A stretch of 64,000 nt of DNA from Pseudomonas veronii. Lineage in GTDB: Bacteria > Pseudomonadota > Gammaproteobacteria > Pseudomonadales > Pseudomonadaceae. Below, piece after piece: positions 8,037 to 16,371 of this stretch. Every line of letters begins with the position of its first letter. The first letter of the stretch is position 1. The translations under genes were made by a program, and so were the position numbers. The stretch lies in the NCBI RefSeq assembly GCF_001439695.1, contig NZ_JYLL01000001.1, positions 62,001 to 126,000 on the forward strand, given 5' to 3'. The notes beneath the pieces are model-generated. The model ran no database searches. It was not told where the DNA came from and saw only the letters and a list, made by a program, of their open reading frames with translations.

Positions 8037-9566
8037 ATGAAGATGTCCCAGGCAGCAAAAATCATCATCGCCGACACCCCCCTGCGCTGGCAGGACGTGG
8101 TCGTCGTGGCCCGCTTCGGCGCGGTGCTCGAACTCTCGGGCCAGGCCTGGGCGCGCATCGACAATGCCCAGGCCATTGTGCAGCGCATCGTCGCCAGCGG
8201 TGAGCGCGCCTACGGCGTGAACACCGGCCTGGGCGCGTTGTGCAATGTGCCGCTGGAGGGCGCGCAACTGAGCCAACTGTCGCGCAACACGCTGTTGAGC
8301 CACGCCTGTGGCGTCGGCCCGGTGCTCAGCGACGAACAGACCCGCGCGATCATCTGCGCGGCGATCATCAACTACAGCCACGGCAAATCCGGCCTGCATC
8401 CGCAGGTGGTGCATGCGCTGCTGGCGCTGCTCAACCACGGCATCACGCCGCAGGTGCCGTCCCAGGGTTCGGTGGGTTACCTGACCCATATGGCCCATGT
8501 CGGCGTGGCGTTGCTGGGGATTGGCGACGTGAGCTACCGCGGCCGGATCGTCCCGGCGCAACAGGCCCTGAGCGCAGAAGGCTTGCAGCCGGTGGTGCTC
8601 GGCGCCAAGGACGGCCTGTGCCTGGTCAACGGCACGCCGTGCATGACCGGCCTGAGCTGCCTGGCCCTGGCCGACGCCCATCAACTGTTGCAATGGGCCG
8701 ACGTGATCGGCGCCATGAGTTTCGAGGCCCAGCGCGGCCAGATCGATGCCTTCGACGCCGAAATCATCGCCCTCAAACCGCACCCCGGCATGCAGCAGGT
8801 CGGTATCAACCTGCGTGCGTTGCTCGACGGCAGTGAAGTGATCGCCAGCAGCCAGGGCATCCGCACCCAGGACGCGCTGAGCATCCGCTCGATCCCGCAG
8901 ATCCACGGCGCGGCGCGCGACCAGGTGGAACACGCGACCCGCCAGATCGAGACCGAACTCAACAGCGCCACCGACAACCCGCTGCTGCTCGGCACGCCGC
9001 ACAGCTATCGCGTGGTGTCCCAGGCCAACCCGCACGGGCAGTCCGTGGCGCTGGCCGCTGATATGCTGGCGATTGCCATGGCCGAGATCGGCTCGGTCGC
9101 CGAACGTCGTCTGGACCGCCTGATCAACCCCCACGTCAGCGGCTTGCCGGCGTTTTTGGTGAGCGACCCGGGGGTCAACTCCGGGATGATGATCGTGCAG
9201 TACGTCGCCGCTTCCCTGTGCGCGCAGAACCGCCAGTTGGCGCAGCCGGCGGTGCTCGACAATTTCGTCACCTCGGGCCTGCAGGAAGATCACCTGAGCA
9301 TGGGCACCAACGCCGCGCTCAAGCTGCACCAACTGTTGGCCAACGTTACCCAGATCCTCGCCATCGAGTACCTGCTGGCGGCCCAGGCCTTCGAGTTTCT
9401 CAAGGACCAGCGTTTCGGCGCGGGCACCGACCGCGCCTGGCGCTTGTTGCGTGAACAGGTCGCGCCTTACGCGCAAGACCGCTGGCTGGCGCCAGACATC
9501 GCGACCGCCGCCGCGTTGCTCAAGCACAGCGCTTTGCTGCAGCAGACTTTTCCCGAATTGCACTGA
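8037..9566 (+). CDS. HAL/PAL-family aromatic amino acid lyase homologue lacking the MIO tripeptide
   Basis: A 509-residue paralogue of histidine ammonia-lyase. Shared landmarks are RAYGVNTGLGALC, LLSHACGVG, LVNGTPCM, TDNPLLLG and LQEDHLSMG. In active histidases GSVG is followed by [11 protein letters not shown]; here residues 144-147 (GSVG) run straight into YLTHMAHV, so the Ala-Ser-Gly that cyclises to the MIO electrophile is missing. The conserved tyrosine of QDPYSLR is also changed (QDALSIR). The rest of the frame is intact, so it is not an obvious pseudogene. It may be a catalytically altered, structural or regulatory homologue. Start could be ATG 8037 or 8043. Confidence 0.75.
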   Translation: MKMSQAAKIIIADTPLRWQDVVVVARFGAVLELSGQAWARIDNAQAIVQRIVASGERAYGVNTGLGALCNVPLEGAQLSQLSRNTLLSHACGVGPVLSDEQTRAIICAAIINYSHGKSGLHPQVVHALLALLNHGITPQVPSQGSVGYLTHMAHVGVALLGIGDVSYRGRIVPAQQALSAEGLQPVVLGAKDGLCLVNGTPCMTGLSCLALADAHQLLQWADVIGAMSFEAQRGQIDAFDAEIIALKPHPGMQQVGINLRALLDGSEVIASSQGIRTQDALSIRSIPQIHGAARDQVEHATRQIETELNSATDNPLLLGTPHSYRVVSQANPHGQSVALAADMLAIAMAEIGSVAERRLDRLINPHVSGLPAFLVSDPGVNSGMMIVQYVAASLCAQNRQLAQPAVLDNFVTSGLQEDHLSMGTNAALKLHQLLANVTQILAIEYLLAAQAFEFLKDQRFGAGTDRAWRLLREQVAPYAQDRWLAPDIATAAALLKHSALLQQTFPELH

Positions 9567-9591
9567 ACAATAATTTCCAAGGAGCATGAAT

Positions 9592-11124
9592 GTGACTGCG
9601 CTAACTCTGATTCCGGGCCAACTGAGCCTTGCCCAACTGCGGGCCATCTACCAGCAGCCGGTAACGATCAATCTGGATGACAGCGCCACTGCGCAGATCG
9701 ACGCCAGTGTGGCCTGCGTGGAGCAGATTCTCGCCGAGAACCGCACCGCCTACGGCATCAACACCGGTTTCGGCCTGCTGGCCTCGACCCGCATCGCCAG
9801 CGAAGACCTGGAAAACCTCCAGCGTTCCCTGGTGCTGTCCCACGCCGCCGGCGTCGGTGAGCCGATCAGCGATGCGCTGGTGCGGCTGGTCATGGTGCTC
9901 AAGGTCAACAGCCTGAGCCGTGGGTTTTCCGGGATTCGCCGCCAGGTGATCGACGCGCTGATCGCGCTGATCAACGCCGAGGTGTACCCGCACATCCCGC
10001 TCAAAGGCTCGGTCGGTGCCTCCGGTGACTTGGCGCCCTTGGCCCATATGTCCCTGGTGCTGCTCGGCGAAGGCAAGGCGCGCTACCAAGGCGAATGGCT
10101 GGAGGCGACTGCTGCGCTGAAAATCGCCGGTCTCACCCCGCTGACCCTGGCCGCCAAGGAAGGCCTGGCGCTGCTCAACGGCACCCAGGTGTCCACGGCG
10201 TATGCGCTGCGGGGCTTGTTCGAGGGCGAGGATCTGTTCGCCGGTGCCCTCGCGTGCGGCAGCCTCACTGTGGAAGCGGTGCTGGGTTCGCGCTCGCCGT
10301 TCGATGCGCGCATTCACGCCGCGCGCGGCCAGCGTGGGCAGATCGATTCGGCGGCGGCTTACCGCGACCTGCTGGGCGAAAGCAGCCAGGTGTCGCAGTC
10401 GCACCAGAACTGCGACAAGGTGCAAGACCCTTATTCCCTGCGCTGCCAGCCACAAGTCATGGGCGCCTGCCTGACCCAGTTCCGCCAGGCCGCCGAGGTG
10501 CTGGTGATCGAGGCCAACGCGGTGTCGGATAACCCGCTGGTATTCGCCGCCGAAGGCGACGTGATCTCCGGCGGCAACTTCCACGCCGAACCGGTGGCCA
10601 TGGCCGCCGACAACATGGCGCTGGCCATCGCTGAAATCGGCTCCCTGAGCGAGCGGCGTATTTCGTTGATGATGGACAAGCACATGTCGCAACTGCCGCC
10701 GTTCCTGGTGGGCAATGGCGGGGTGAACTCCGGTTTCATGATCGCCCAGGTGACCGCCGCGGCACTCGCCAGCGAAAACAAGGCACTCGCCCATCCCCAT
10801 AGCGTCGACAGCCTGCCGACCTCGGCCAACCAGGAAGACCATGTGTCGATGGCTCCGGCTGCGGGCAAGCGCTTGTGGGAAATGGCTGAAAACGTTCGCG
10901 GCATCCTGGCCGTGGAATGGCTGGCGGCGTGCCAGGGCCTGGACCTGCGCGAAGGCCTGAAAACCTCGCCGAAGCTGGAAAAAGCACGCGCCACTCTGCG
11001 CGGCAAAGTGGCGTTCTACGACAAAGACCGCTTCTTCGCCCCGGACATCATCGCCGCCACTGAACTGCTCGCCAGCCGCTGCCTGAATGAACTGGTGCCG
11101 GCCAAGTTGCTGCCGAGCCTTTGA
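9592..11124 (+). CDS. hutH: Histidine ammonia-lyase (histidase)
   Basis: First step of the pathway: L-histidine to trans-urocanate plus ammonia, cytoplasmic homotetramer. The MIO-forming Ala-Ser-Gly is present at residues 143-145 in [15 protein letters not shown]. Other active-site regions are [42 protein letters not shown] and [12 protein letters not shown] 9592 was chosen over ATG 9586 because AAGGAG (9579-9584) is seven bases from the GTG but only one from the ATG, and known Pseudomonas histidases begin MT-L-L-PG. This is the copy expected to carry histidase activity. Confidence 0.95.
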   Translation: MTALTLIPGQLSLAQLRAIYQQPVTINLDDSATAQIDASVACVEQILAENRTAYGINTGFGLLASTRIASEDLENLQRSLVLSHAAGVGEPISDALVRLVMVLKVNSLSRGFSGIRRQVIDALIALINAEVYPHIPLKGSVGASGDLAPLAHMSLVLLGEGKARYQGEWLEATAALKIAGLTPLTLAAKEGLALLNGTQVSTAYALRGLFEGEDLFAGALACGSLTVEAVLGSRSPFDARIHAARGQRGQIDSAAAYRDLLGESSQVSQSHQNCDKVQDPYSLRCQPQVMGACLTQFRQAAEVLVIEANAVSDNPLVFAAEGDVISGGNFHAEPVAMAADNMALAIAEIGSLSERRISLMMDKHMSQLPPFLVGNGGVNSGFMIAQVTAAALASENKALAHPHSVDSLPTSANQEDHVSMAPAAGKRLWEMAENVRGILAVEWLAACQGLDLREGLKTSPKLEKARATLRGKVAFYDKDRFFAPDIIAATELLASRCLNELVPAKLLPSL

Positions 11125-11138
11125 AAAACACCCCGCCC

Positions 11139-11240
11139 CTGTAGGAGCGAGCTTGCTCGCGAAGAACCCCCAGGCGCCGCGAGCTATCAGGTAGCACGCG
11201 TTATCGTTGAGGTTTTTCGCGAGCAAGCTCGCTCCTACAG
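11139..11240. repeat. GIII-type REP doublet (REPIN)
   Basis: Arms CTGTAGGAGCGAGCTTGCTC and GAGCAAGCTCGCTCCTACAG are inverted. The centre holds GCGTTATCGTTGA at 11198-11210, the reverse complement of a motif also present in the two other GIII doublets of the window. It fills most of the hutH-hutI gap. Confidence 0.87.
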
Positions 11241-11268
11241 GCAACAGCGACCACCTTGGGAGGCATTG

Positions 11269-12474
11269 ATGAAAGTCCTTTGGCAACACTGCCACATCGC
11301 AACCATGGCTCAGGGCAATTACTCGATCATCGAGGATGCCGCCCTGGTCACTGTCGGTTCGCTGATCGAGTGGATCGGCCCGCGCAGCGAAGTGCCGGCT
11401 GCGGATTACGCCCAGGTGCATGACCTGCACGGCGCGTGGGTCACCCCCGGGCTGATCGACTGTCACACCCACACGGTGTTCGGCGGTAACCGCAGTGGTG
11501 AGTTCGAGCAACGCCTTCAAGGCGTCAGCTACGCCGACATCGCCGCCCAGGGCGGCGGTATTGCCAGCACCGTGCGCGCTACCCGCGCCGCCAGCGAGGA
11601 TGAACTGTTCGAAAGCGCCCACAAGCGCCTGCGCAGTTTGCTGCGCGACGGCGTGACCACGGTGGAGATCAAATCCGGCTACGGCCTCGACCTGGCCAGC
11701 GAGCGCAAGTTGCTGCGGGTGATTCGTCGCCTCGGTGACGCGCTGCCGGTCAGTGTGCGCGCCACTTGCCTGGCCGCCCACGCCTTGCCGCCGGAGTACA
11801 AGGACCGCGCCGACGCCTACATCGATCACATCTGCGGCGAAATGCTCCCGGCCCTGGCCGCGGAAGGGCTGGTGGACGCGGTGGATGCGTTTTGCGAATA
11901 CCTGGCGTTCTCGCCGGCGCAGGTGGAGCGTGTGTTCAAGGTCGCGCGGCAACTCGGCCTGCCGGTGAAGCTGCACGCCGAGCAACTGTCGTCGCTGCAC
12001 GGTTCCAGCCTGGCCGCGCGTTACCAGGCGCTGTCGGCGGATCACCTGGAGTTCATGACCGAAGACGACGCCATCGCCATGGCCGCTGCCGGCACCGTCG
12101 CGGTGCTGCTGCCGGGCGCGTTCTACTTTCTGCGCGAAACCCAACTGCCGCCGATGGACGCCCTGCGCAAGCACGGCGTGAAGATCGCCATCGCCAGCGA
12201 CCTCAACCCTGGTACTTCACCGGCCTTGTCGGTGCGCCTGATGCTGAACATGGCCTGCACGCTGTTTCGCATGACCCCGGAAGAGGCCCTGGCCGGCGCC
12301 ACCCAACATGCCGCCACTGCGCTGGGCATGGGCGATACCCATGGCTCGCTGGAAGTGGGCAAGGTCGCCGACTTTGTCGCCTGGCAGATCGATCGTCCCG
12401 CCGACCTGGCCTACTGGCTGGGCGGCGAGCTTGAAAAACGCGTCGTGCGCCACGGCGTCGATGTCACTGTTTAA
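11269..12474 (+). CDS. hutI: Imidazolonepropionase
   Basis: Third pathway step: hydrolysis of 4-imidazolone-5-propionate to N-formimino-L-glutamate. It is a metal-dependent amidohydrolase-fold enzyme: the metal pair [10 protein letters not shown] follows the N-terminal beta domain, with KSGYGLD, a histidine in KLHAEQ, a second in SADHLEF and the catalytic aspartate in [13 protein letters not shown] 11269 follows GGGAGG (11258-11263) by five bases; the TTG just upstream is less likely. Length (401) is usual. Confidence 0.96.
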   Translation: MKVLWQHCHIATMAQGNYSIIEDAALVTVGSLIEWIGPRSEVPAADYAQVHDLHGAWVTPGLIDCHTHTVFGGNRSGEFEQRLQGVSYADIAAQGGGIASTVRATRAASEDELFESAHKRLRSLLRDGVTTVEIKSGYGLDLASERKLLRVIRRLGDALPVSVRATCLAAHALPPEYKDRADAYIDHICGEMLPALAAEGLVDAVDAFCEYLAFSPAQVERVFKVARQLGLPVKLHAEQLSSLHGSSLAARYQALSADHLEFMTEDDAIAMAAAGTVAVLLPGAFYFLRETQLPPMDALRKHGVKIAIASDLNPGTSPALSVRLMLNMACTLFRMTPEEALAGATQHAATALGMGDTHGSLEVGKVADFVAWQIDRPADLAYWLGGELEKRVVRHGVDVTV

Positions 12475-12485
12475 GGAGTCGCACT

Positions 12486-13286
12486 GTGGATAACGTTCTG
12501 AACTTCAAACAAGGCCGCGTGCCGCTGCTGATCAGCATGCCCCACGCCGGCCTGCGCCTGACGCCTGCCGTGCAGGCCGGGCTGATCCCCGAGGCGCAAA
12601 GCCTGCCGGACACCGATTGGCATATCCCCACGCTGTATGACTTTGCCGAAGAACTCGGCGCCGGCACCCTGGCGGCGGAGTACTCGCGGTTTGTCATCGA
12701 CCTGAACCGGCCCTCCGACGACACGCCGCTGTACGCCGGCGCCACCACTGGTTTGTACCCGTCGATCCTGTTCGATGGTGTGCCATTGTTCCGCGAAGGC
12801 CTGGCGCCATCCAGGGAAGAGCGCGCCACCTACCTCGAGCAGATCTGGATGCCGTATCACCGCACCCTGCAAGACGAACTGGCGCGGCTCAAGGCCGAAT
12901 TCGGCTACGCACTGTTGTTCGACGCACATTCGATCCGCTCGGTGATCCCGCACCTGTTCGACGGCAAACTGCCGGACTTCAACCTCGGCACCTTCAACAA
13001 CGCCGCCTGCGACCCTGGGCTGGCCAGCCAACTGGAAGCCATCTGCGCCGCGCATCCGCAGTACACCCATGTGCTCAACGGACGCTTCAAGGGCGGGCAT
13101 ATCACCCGGCATTACGGCAACCCGGCGCAGAACATTCATGCCGTGCAGTTGGAGTTGTGCCAGAGCACGTATATGGAAGAGTTCGAGCCGTTTCGTTATC
13201 GCGAGGATCTGGCGGGGCCGACGCGGGGGGTGTTGAAGCAGTTGTTGGACGGTTTTCTGGGGTGGGGGCAGAAGCGTTACTGCTGA
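12486..13286 (+). CDS. hutG: N-formylglutamate deformylase (amidohydrolase)
   Basis: Last step of the five-enzyme branch: N-formyl-L-glutamate to L-glutamate plus formate. Family signatures are PLLISMPHAGLRL near the N-terminus, DTDWHIPTLYDFA, FDAHSIRS (zinc-site region), FKGGHITRHYG and the C-terminal VQLELCQSTYM. The GTG start follows AAGGAG (12473-12478). The presence of a formylglutamate amidohydrolase rather than a formiminoglutamase implies that HutF exists nearby; it is not in this window. Confidence 0.95.
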   Translation: MDNVLNFKQGRVPLLISMPHAGLRLTPAVQAGLIPEAQSLPDTDWHIPTLYDFAEELGAGTLAAEYSRFVIDLNRPSDDTPLYAGATTGLYPSILFDGVPLFREGLAPSREERATYLEQIWMPYHRTLQDELARLKAEFGYALLFDAHSIRSVIPHLFDGKLPDFNLGTFNNAACDPGLASQLEAICAAHPQYTHVLNGRFKGGHITRHYGNPAQNIHAVQLELCQSTYMEEFEPFRYREDLAGPTRGVLKQLLDGFLGWGQKRYC

Positions 13287-13473
13287 AGTAGGTGGTCTAT
13301 AGACGTATCGTAGGAACCAGGTGGTGCAATGGTTGCGGTCTCTCCTGGATAAAATGTAGGCGGTTTGCTACTGCCTACGTAGTCCGCGTCTTTATTAATA
13401 ACGCGAGCGCTAAGGCATTAAAGCCTCTTGCTAATCTGCGTCCCCGCATCGTTGATAGCAAGGTAGGACTTAG
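13287..13473. other. Intergenic spacer at the left edge of the toxin island
   Basis: This stretch has visibly lower GC than the hut genes. A small hairpin, GTAGGC/GCCTAC, lies at 13356-13378 and could weakly terminate hutG transcripts. No direct repeats marking an insertion were found by eye. Confidence 0.3.
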
Positions 13474-14313
13474 GTGTCTCAAGAAGGAGAGTTTAGTGTT
13501 GTCATAAGCCAAGTGCAGATGGCAGCAATTTTGGAGCGTGAATCTTTGAGTGCCACTGAAATTGCGACTAATCGTATATTTGGAGGTTTGCGTATTGTTG
13601 GTGGGATTATCGAGTTGGGAGGAGCTGGCGTGCTCTGTGCAATACCCGAACCTACGATGATCACTAAGGTGGGATGTGCTGCCATGGGCATTCACGCTGC
13701 CGACCAATTGGCAGCGGGCAGCGCCCAATTGCTAACAGGCCTTACCGTTGACTCTTATGCCTATAAATCTGGTCAGGCAATGGCAAACGGCTTAGGCGCG
13801 TCTGCGCAAGTGGGGCAGGGGATGGGATTGGCTATGGAGTTCGCCGTTCCGCTCTCCGTTGCTAATCTCTACAACGCTTTCAGAGTTTCCTCCATCCGAG
13901 CAGGGCGGATGACACTGAACGTCAGTGAGCGACCGTTGCATGCACCTAAGAGTCTCGGGGGCGGACATGCCTATAGCGTTCATGTCGACAAGCCACTTGA
14001 GTTTTTGCAAAAGAGGGCGCTGAAAATGCCTGGGGCCGAGAGCATTTCCACGTTCGGTAATGCTGAGAAGGCAGAATGGGCTGTCAGTCAGGTATTGCAA
14101 AGGAACAAACTCAAAGTAATCTTCATGTCGAAAGTTAAGATGCGCTCAAGTGTATACACCCTTGAGGCGGATCTTGGTCAAATCGTGGGTTGGGGCATTC
14201 GCCCACGATCGCCTGCAACCGTCATTGAGATGACTAAAGTGCGAGTGGTCATAAAATATGCAGAATTCAACAATATGCCCATGTATATTTTGACGGCGTT
14301 CCCAATCCTTTGA
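13474..14313 (+). CDS. Polymorphic toxin with C-terminal RNase A-like (CdiA-CT type) domain
   Basis: A 279-residue protein in two parts. Residues 36-135 are glycine-rich and hydrophobic, with IELGGAGVLCAIPEPTMITK and a following HAADQLAAGSAQLLTG, a pre-toxin segment seen in Pseudomonas secreted effectors. The C-terminal 120 residues resemble the bacterial RNase A-like toxin domain: GGGHAYSVHVDK (His165, His170), an STF segment near 183, and the terminal YILTAFP (Tyr271, Thr274), where family catalytic residues lie. No signal peptide, PAAR or delivery domain is present, so it may be a type VI cargo effector or a displaced tip. The GTG start is the first in the open frame and has only a weak ribosome site. 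Confidence 0.65.
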   Translation: MSQEGEFSVVISQVQMAAILERESLSATEIATNRIFGGLRIVGGIIELGGAGVLCAIPEPTMITKVGCAAMGIHAADQLAAGSAQLLTGLTVDSYAYKSGQAMANGLGASAQVGQGMGLAMEFAVPLSVANLYNAFRVSSIRAGRMTLNVSERPLHAPKSLGGGHAYSVHVDKPLEFLQKRALKMPGAESISTFGNAEKAEWAVSQVLQRNKLKVIFMSKVKMRSSVYTLEADLGQIVGWGIRPRSPATVIEMTKVRVVIKYAEFNNMPMYILTAFPIL

Positions 14314-14321
14314 GGCAGTCA

Positions 14322-14687
14322 ATGGCTTACGGGTATCTAGAAAGCTTCATGTATGGTGAAGTGGCAGATGGCGTAGGCGCATGGCTCGTCGACGCCGAGT
14401 CAAACGTCGCGCCTACGGCGCTTTCGGATATTGTGAAGGGGTATGTTGATAGCCGATCACGCTTCGCATCTTTTATGCTCAAAAGAGATATTGGACGCTA
14501 CCTGAAAGCAAACCTCACCGCTACGGGCCTGAAAAACGCCGCTCCGTTTGACTATGAGCTTTGCTTTTCCGAGCAGTATTTTGGCTGTAGTAATCAACAG
14601 TTCTTGCAGCAGGTCTCTCAGTTACTTGATGTAAATCTCAAGCGTACTAAGTGGCGAAACGTAAAACGTTTTTTGAAATGGCGCTGA
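14322..14687 (+). CDS. Probable immunity protein for the adjacent RNase A-like toxin
   Basis: A 121-residue protein with no family I can name. It follows the toxin stop by eight bases, with GAGG at 14312-14315 as ribosome site, so expression is coupled. It is small, soluble-looking and ends in a basic tail (KRTKWRNVKRFLKWR). Function is inferred from position, the usual order being toxin then immunity gene. A TTG at 14310 would overlap the toxin stop but is less likely than ATG 14322. Confidence 0.6.
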   Translation: MAYGYLESFMYGEVADGVGAWLVDAESNVAPTALSDIVKGYVDSRSRFASFMLKRDIGRYLKANLTATGLKNAAPFDYELCFSEQYFGCSNQQFLQQVSQLLDVNLKRTKWRNVKRFLKWR

Positions 14688-14821
14688 GATGCCATGTTGA
14701 TGATCTTGCTGCTTCTACGGTCAGACTTCGTCCGCTGCGAGAAGATGGGTTGTTGGAGCCTTCAGGGTCAGCCCCCTATCAACACGACCGGTGGCGTCGT
14801 AGTGAGGAGTTGGCGGTGTGG
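14688..14821. other. Non-coding spacer within the toxin island
   Basis: No convincing gene. It joins the plus-strand immunity gene to the orphan Rhs repeat remnant on the other strand. Confidence 0.3.
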
Positions 14822-14940
14822 GTCTGGATCAGGTTGCGAGTTCGTCGTAGTGATGGTTTAGGTTGCCAGCGGCGCTTTGTTCGGTGAGCAGTTGGCCCAG
14901 TGGGTCGTAGACGTATTCGGTGCGGTCGTCATCGGTCATT
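14822..14940 (-). pseudogene. Orphan Rhs YD-repeat remnant
   Basis: Read on the minus strand it encodes DDRTEYVYDPLGQLLTEQSA and NLNHHYDELA, nearly the same as internal YD repeats of the large Rhs gene (around 17860-18040). Compared with that gene, two successive repeats are joined at the shared GGGTCGTAG sequence, as if the intervening 60 bases had been lost by recombination between repeats. One base is also missing near 14840, shifting the frame. Confidence 0.7.
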
Positions 14941-15009
14941 TCTGAGTGAATTGTAGGACTGATCCCAAAGGCCGGTTGAGCCCCGGCCAGCGCGAGGGCG
15001 ACCACGATT

Positions 15010-15429
15010 CTAAAAGTCATAAACCCAAAGCTCACTAAATACAAAGTCGAGATCAAAATGATCGGTCAACGAATCGAAGTCATCGTATTCCTCCGGCAGC
15101 GAGAGGCCTATGCCGTTGACTTGGTCAATTTGTACGAAACCCGCCCACGCCACTTGCTCTTTGGAGAGCCTTAGGACATCGGCTACAGTCATTCCCGGCC
15201 ATAGCATATTTTCATAATTACCCTTGAAAGCAGTATTGCAAGAGATAGCAGAAATGACGCCATCGACGCCGTGATACGCCGTAATAAACCCGTTGTCGAT
15301 GGTGAATGAATCGGGGCTGTTATGGGTTTTGTACTTATCTGACAGACGTGCTTGTACTTGTGTAATGCTTTCTCCAATGGCTATTCCGCCGATCGAAACT
15401 TTTGGCACTATTACGTTAGTCAAATTCAT
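15010..15429 (-). CDS. Probable immunity protein of the orphan toxin tip
   Basis: A 139-residue protein of unknown family, rich in acidic and hydrophobic residues (ends DSLTDHFDLDFVFSELWVYDF). It starts eight bases after the stop of the orphan toxin tip, with GAGATAG as possible ribosome site. Its internal pattern (VSIGGIAIGESITQVQARL) resembles small proteins found beside Rhs tips. Role inferred from position. Confidence 0.55.
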   Translation of the reverse strand: MNLTNVIVPKVSIGGIAIGESITQVQARLSDKYKTHNSPDSFTIDNGFITAYHGVDGVISAISCNTAFKGNYENMLWPGMTVADVLRLSKEQVAWAGFVQIDQVNGIGLSLPEEYDDFDSLTDHFDLDFVFSELWVYDF

Positions 15430-15437
15430 AACTATCT

Positions 15438-15767
15438 CTATTTCGGAGCATTCACTAATGCCCCGTCTACAAAAACTGGACTATCGACAATTTTTTCGTA
15501 CTTTACAAAATCTGTTGGAACTACGCGTCCTTGGACTTCCCCATTCCGGTAGACTTTCCAGTAGCTGGGTTGGTGGACGCCTCCGCCCGGATGGTAGTCC
15601 AGGACATCCTTGTTTCCGGGTTTTGTCGTCCTAGTAACTTGGGTGTGCTGAGTCTTGTTGGTGTTCAAATTTGTGATGCTTTTGGTATAGCCTTTTTTCA
15701 ATAACGACGCTTCAACTTGCTGTGTAGTGGTCACTGAGGCGTTTTGCCGGAAAGCTTGCTCGTCCAT
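15438..15767 (-). CDS. Orphan Rhs C-terminal toxin tip
   Basis: A 109-residue open frame with no secretion signal. The core VLDYHPGGGVHQPSYWKVYRN is the kind of His/Gly-rich segment found in the toxic tips of Rhs and CDI proteins; I cannot assign the activity. The frame opens just after a stop upstream of the ATG, and upstream lies a broken Rhs core fragment (15868-15977), so this is best read as a tip cut from its former Rhs carrier. It could be expressed alone or become active after recombination with the intact rhs gene. Confidence 0.55.
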   Translation of the reverse strand: MDEQAFRQNASVTTTQQVEASLLKKGYTKSITNLNTNKTQHTQVTRTTKPGNKDVLDYHPGGGVHQPSYWKVYRNGEVQGRVVPTDFVKYEKIVDSPVFVDGALVNAPK

Positions 15768-15867
15768 TTTTTAGAAATGTTTCTCCCTCTATTAAAGGCT
15801 TTAATGCAAGTTGGCCCGAGGGGGGCTACCCATTCGATTGGATTTTTGCATAGGCATAGAGGTTAAT

Positions 15868-15977
15868 CCCCCCCCATCAACCCAATCGGATCCGGCGTCG
15901 TAAACCGCCCCACATCCGGGTCATAAAACCTGAACGTATTGAAGTGCAACCCCGTCTCCCGATCCAGATACTGCCCC
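15868..15977 (-). pseudogene. Orphan 3' fragment of an Rhs core
   Basis: On the minus strand it reads QYLDRETGLHFNTFRFYDPD then GRFTTPDPIGLMGG, matching the end of the core of the intact Rhs gene (16795-16899). A run of eight G shifts the frame into a stop straight after; restoring one base gives INLYAYAK, and a second shift in an A5 run breaks NPIEWV. The homology stops at 15977, three bases from the stop codon of the neighbouring immunity gene. A displaced-tip scar. Confidence 0.8.
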
Positions 15978-15980
15978 AGT

Positions 15981-16370
15981 CTAGACTTGTTTTTCTGTGT
16001 ACATGTAAAATACATCTTCCGAGCAGTAGAATACTTTTCTCTTTTGATGTGCTTGGATTGGAGAAATTAATAACTCCCTCAATTCATCTGAATCTATGGC
16101 CTCAAAAATAAAATTCAACAAGTCGTCCTTTTTTGCTTTATACAACCTTCCTTTGAAGATTGTTTTTTTTCCTTTGCGTGCGGTTAAATTATGTGCCACG
16201 TAGTAGCAGTCCGAATTTAAATATGACTTCATATCTGCAAGCGAGTCGAAAATTTTTACCATATCCCCGTACAGTATCGGCTTTTGCATCATTGAGTAGA
16301 TATCTTCCCTACTTTCGGTTGGGCCCAATTCCGACTTTATAAGTTTTTCAAAGCGATAGCTGTTTTTCAT
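15981..16370 (-). CDS. Probable immunity protein for the Rhs effector
   Basis: A 129-residue AT-rich gene (MKNSYRFEKLIKSELGPTES start) lying directly after the Rhs stop codon. ATG 16370 is two bases past the Rhs stop; ATG 16388 would overlap it and adds six residues. No family recognised; Lys- and Tyr-rich. Base composition is strikingly lower in GC than the Rhs core, as usual for exchangeable toxin/immunity cassettes. Function inferred from position. Confidence 0.6.
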   Translation of the reverse strand: MKNSYRFEKLIKSELGPTESREDIYSMMQKPILYGDMVKIFDSLADMKSYLNSDCYYVAHNLTARKGKKTIFKGRLYKAKKDDLLNFIFEAIDSDELRELLISPIQAHQKRKVFYCSEDVFYMYTEKQV

Positions 16371-16371
16371 T

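Noticed and set aside
9601..12174. Antisense open frame of 857 codons across hutH and hutI
   Set aside because: It crosses two clear genes and the REP doublet between them; no ribosome site and composition typical of antisense shadows.
14651..14887. 78-codon plus-strand frame after the toxin immunity gene
   Set aside because: It runs into the orphan Rhs repeat on the other strand, has no ribosome site and resembles nothing.
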